Part shown: in pieces, positions 61,544 to 64,000 of the stretch
Position numbering within the stretch: position 1 is the first letter of the stretch
Layout of the letters: every line of letters starts with the position of its first letter
Notes under the pieces: generated by a model
The model's database searches: none
Told to the model about the DNA's origin: nothing
The model's input: only the letters and a program-made list of their open reading frames with translations
From: Phylloscopus collybita
Taxonomy: Eukaryota; Chordata; Aves; Passeriformes; Phylloscopidae
Assembly: GCA_027886175.1 (NCBI GenBank)
Contig: JAJNNQ010000006.1
Span: 3,100,001-3,164,000, forward strand
Direction of reading: 5' to 3'
DNA length: 64,000 nt
Made by a program: the position numbers and the translations under genes

Positions 61544-61830
61544 ATTCCCCCTCTCGGATTAACTAAAAAAATTTTTCTTAACTTTGCTTCTTATTTAATA
61601 CCTTACGTTACATAACTCTATTATAATATGCATTTTTCTTTACTTATTTAAGGCACTTTACTCGTTTGTTTTAAGCATTGCAATTTAATCTATAAGGTTA
61701 TATCAACTTTCCACCCTGCAACAAAAGACTCTCATGTCTGTTTTGACATGGTCTAATTTAAGCTATTAGCACACTTCTAAAATTTAGTCCTAGTCAGTCT
61801 TTTAGTAGAACTAAAAGTGCAGCATATCCA
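61544..61830 (-). mobile_element. Internal 3' remnant of the same retrovirus, with polypurine tract
   Basis: The polypurine tract (plus strand ATTCCCCCTCTCGG at 61544-61557) abuts the LTR. Beyond it is about 270 bp that reads A-rich on the minus strand, the usual character of sequence between the last gene and the 3' LTR. No gag, pol or env frame is recognisable. The outer boundary is uncertain. Confidence 0.5.
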
Positions 61831-62465
61831 ACTTTCAAATAAAGAAATATTGTTCAGTAAAACAATATTGCCATGTTTGAGTAGCAGGATTTTTTGGCCT
61901 GCCACAGGGTTCTGCATTTTCTAGACTAACATGACCACTGGGAATAACATCAAGGATGTGTTCAGTGTCTTCTGCTGCAGCAATCCTAGGCCAAAAAGAT
62001 ATGATTTTATGGAGACTCAGAGAACAGTGACTGCTATGACTGCAAGGCAGGTCAGGCCTTGCAAATAAAACAAGGAAACTGAAGCACCACAAAAGCACAT
62101 TTGCAATTCTGGTTTTGGAATACTTTTGGGAAGCAGTTTAATCACAATAGGAAGTATGTCTTCCACTTTGTAAAAGAAATAGCTAAAAATATTGATTGCA
62201 GAGGGTACATCCAAAACCCCCAATGCAATTTAGTTCTTTACTATAATATTATCTGTGAGGAGATAGACCTACATCCTTTTCAGTTATTAAAGAAAATTCT
62301 TTCATTTTTGTATGGACTGTTTCCTGTGGGTGTACATTGCAAACGGAAGTAACAGAGATTGCAAAAAAATGGACAATGGGTTGCTTTATAGCATATGGCA
62401 TGGGCAGATAAGGGCTCCATCCCATTCACATGTAACCAGTTGGGAAGAGAAATATACCACTCCAG
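61831..62465. other. Unassigned DNA between retroviral fragments
   Basis: Minus-strand frames at 61835-62098 and 62017-62223 are short, with leucine-rich stretches, and could be decayed internal retroviral sequence, but no diagnostic motif is present. It may equally be host DNA. Confidence 0.35.
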
Positions 62466-62830
62466 ATTTCTCCCCCTTTCTCCTTCTTTCCTGCAGCTTT
62501 TCATGCTGAGCATGATGTCATGTTTTCTGGAATATTCCTTTGGTCAGCTGGGGTCAGTTGTCCTGACTGTGTCCCCTCCCAGCTCCTTGTGCACCCCCAG
62601 CCTCCTCACTGTCAGGGAAGGTCGACAAACCACAGAGGCCTTGATGCTGTGTAAGCAATGCTCAATGATAGCTCAATGAAAGGTGGAACATCCCTATGTT
62701 AACAACACTGTTTTCAGCACAAATCCAAAAAAATAGCATGATATAAGCTTCCATGAAGAAAAGTAATTCCTTCCATTAAGAAAACGAACTCCTTCCGTGA
62801 AGAAAATGACTCCAAGTCAAAATAGTACAT
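62466..62830 (+). mobile_element. Endogenous retrovirus-derived repeat, plus strand
   Basis: Contains blocks I recognise as recurrent in avian retrovirus-derived repeats: TTTTCATGCTGAGCATGATG, GGTCAGCTGGGGTCAGTTGT followed by CCTGACTGTGTCCCCTCCCA, CTGTGTAAGCAATGCTCAAT, and AACACTGTTTTCAGCACAAA followed by TCCAAAA. It is on the opposite strand to the adjacent LTR, so it is a separate insertion. Beyond about 62830 the resemblance fades. No reading frame is kept. Confidence 0.6.
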
Positions 62831-63985
62831 CACTGTGTTATGTACTGTATATACTGTGAAATACTGTAACAGTTGTGAAGTAGAGTGATGTTACAGTAAG
62901 GGTAGCTACAGCAAGAGACAAAGTCTTTCTCATACTCTATGAGAATTACAGGAGTTAATCCTTCCAGAAAATACTAAGATCATGCTTCATTTGTTTAATG
63001 CTCTTCTTGTTTTACAAACTGGTATTAGTTTTGGTTAGATTTTATTATTACCTTCAAGTGGATTTGTAGTATGTTCAGAATCTTCAGTAAAACATGACAA
63101 ATTTTCTCCAAGCAGGGTGCTTTCTTTGTTTTTACCAGAGCTTGGGAAAACCAGTAAATTTCAGCACATTCTGTCAAGTACTTAAAAATTTGAAAGTTCA
63201 ATGATATTTTCACTCATATAATTTAATTTTGTATTTTATGGAAAATAGAGCACAGTTTTGAATGATATGGACAAAACTGAAAATGCTAATGTTTTTAAAA
63301 AAAGCTTATTTTTTTACAGAAACATTTCTTGGATCTATTTTCTTGGTAGATTAAAAAGTTTTAGAAACTGAGATAGGCATTTCTTTGCCCTAGTTTTTTT
63401 AAGTGTCCTCTAATGGTTACAGATCTACTTGTAAAACCCCTTCCTGATACGGGAAGAGAAGTCTATTTCTATGAGCAAGAATTTGCAGGGTCAAGGCTTA
63501 TAGTTATAGAGGAATACTCAGGCAGAACTAAATAACAAAGAATAAAGTGAAAAACACCAGTAAATTAAAATAAAGCTGGAATACACTCAATTAGCTAAAT
63601 TACTATTGATATCTGTCATTATAAAGTACCCAGGGCTGTATAATTTTCTTCTAATCCCCTAAATGTGCAACTGAGCAAGTGAGAGGACATATATTCTTAC
63701 AACCCCCAGTGGAGACATTGAGATTATGCATGCTCTCACTAATTTAAAGAGGGACTTTCACACTGGGATACATTTTAAAAAGAGAACATTGAAATAAAAA
63801 GCAATTTAGTCTGCCTGTAATTGTGTTCCCCTTGCTGTTATTGCTAATTATTGAAGATATTTGTGCTTGAATGTGTGAACTTTTTTTTTTTTCTTTAATT
63901 TTGAACAACTCTGTTTCTTTCACCCAGTCCTGCTGAAATCACAGGGTTAGAGTCTTTCTTTCATGTTTTGGTTTATCAGTGTCAG
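62831..63985. other. Non-coding AT-rich DNA
   Basis: No gene recognised. A T-run lies at about 63880-63893. Confidence 0.55.
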
Positions 63986-64000
63986 TGTGGTGGGGTGACC
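63986..64000 (+). mobile_element. Possible start of another retroviral LTR, cut by window end
   Basis: The last 15 bases, TGTGGTGGGGTGACC, begin with TG and resemble the opening of an LTR family that I recall as common in bird genomes, which starts TGTGGTGGGTTGACC. Only 15 bases are visible. Confidence 0.35.

Overview
The window is vertebrate nuclear DNA, almost certainly from a bird and possibly from a songbird. It is AT-rich and CpG-poor, and no long reading frame in it resembles a known protein. It carries 5'-truncated CR1 LINEs whose 3' ends finish in the avian 8-bp tail (ATTCTATG-type units), and pieces of endogenous retroviruses of the kind common in bird genomes. The bird call is firm. 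The songbird call rests only on my memory of those retroviral sequences. I see no tRNA or rRNA gene, no CRISPR array and no bacterial-type gene. No complete protein-coding gene can be supported, so I read this as a gene desert or the inside of a very large intron.

Layout. 1-12300: AT-rich unique DNA with an old local duplication (1-116 and 1206-1320) and a CR1 tail (2433-2540). 12300-16050: a run of DNA that looks like clustered conserved non-coding elements (homeodomain TAAT cores, E-boxes, a perfect POU octamer), judged from motif content only. 16055-16470: the only CpG-island-like segment, with a G-rich GGGGAT hexamer array. 17100-19230: exon-like open segments, mostly on the minus strand, that I could not assign to any family. 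20566-22421: a weak two-exon model on the plus strand.

22900-45000: mostly unique AT-rich DNA with simple repeats (TATC at 28040, GGAA at 35474), a CR1 tail (23443-23590) and three older, more decayed CR1-like remnants (about 31225-31700, 41940-42260, 43130-43270). 45000-55400: four better-preserved CR1 copies (45251-45806 minus; 49564-49861, 53685-54417 and 55085-55350 plus). 57931-58070: a long GAAA homopurine tract.

60881-64000 is the retroviral part: a 663-bp LTR on the minus strand with its polypurine tract and a stub of internal sequence, a second retrovirus-derived stretch on the plus strand (about 62470-62830), and what looks like the first 15 bases of another LTR cut off by the window end.

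No set of genes can be shown to work together here. The most useful leads are the orphan CpG island next to the candidate enhancer cluster, the unassigned exon-like frames at 17.5-19.2 kb, a recurring degenerate near-palindrome of the CCATTGA-NN-TCAATGG type, and several exact inverted repeats inside TAAT-rich DNA.
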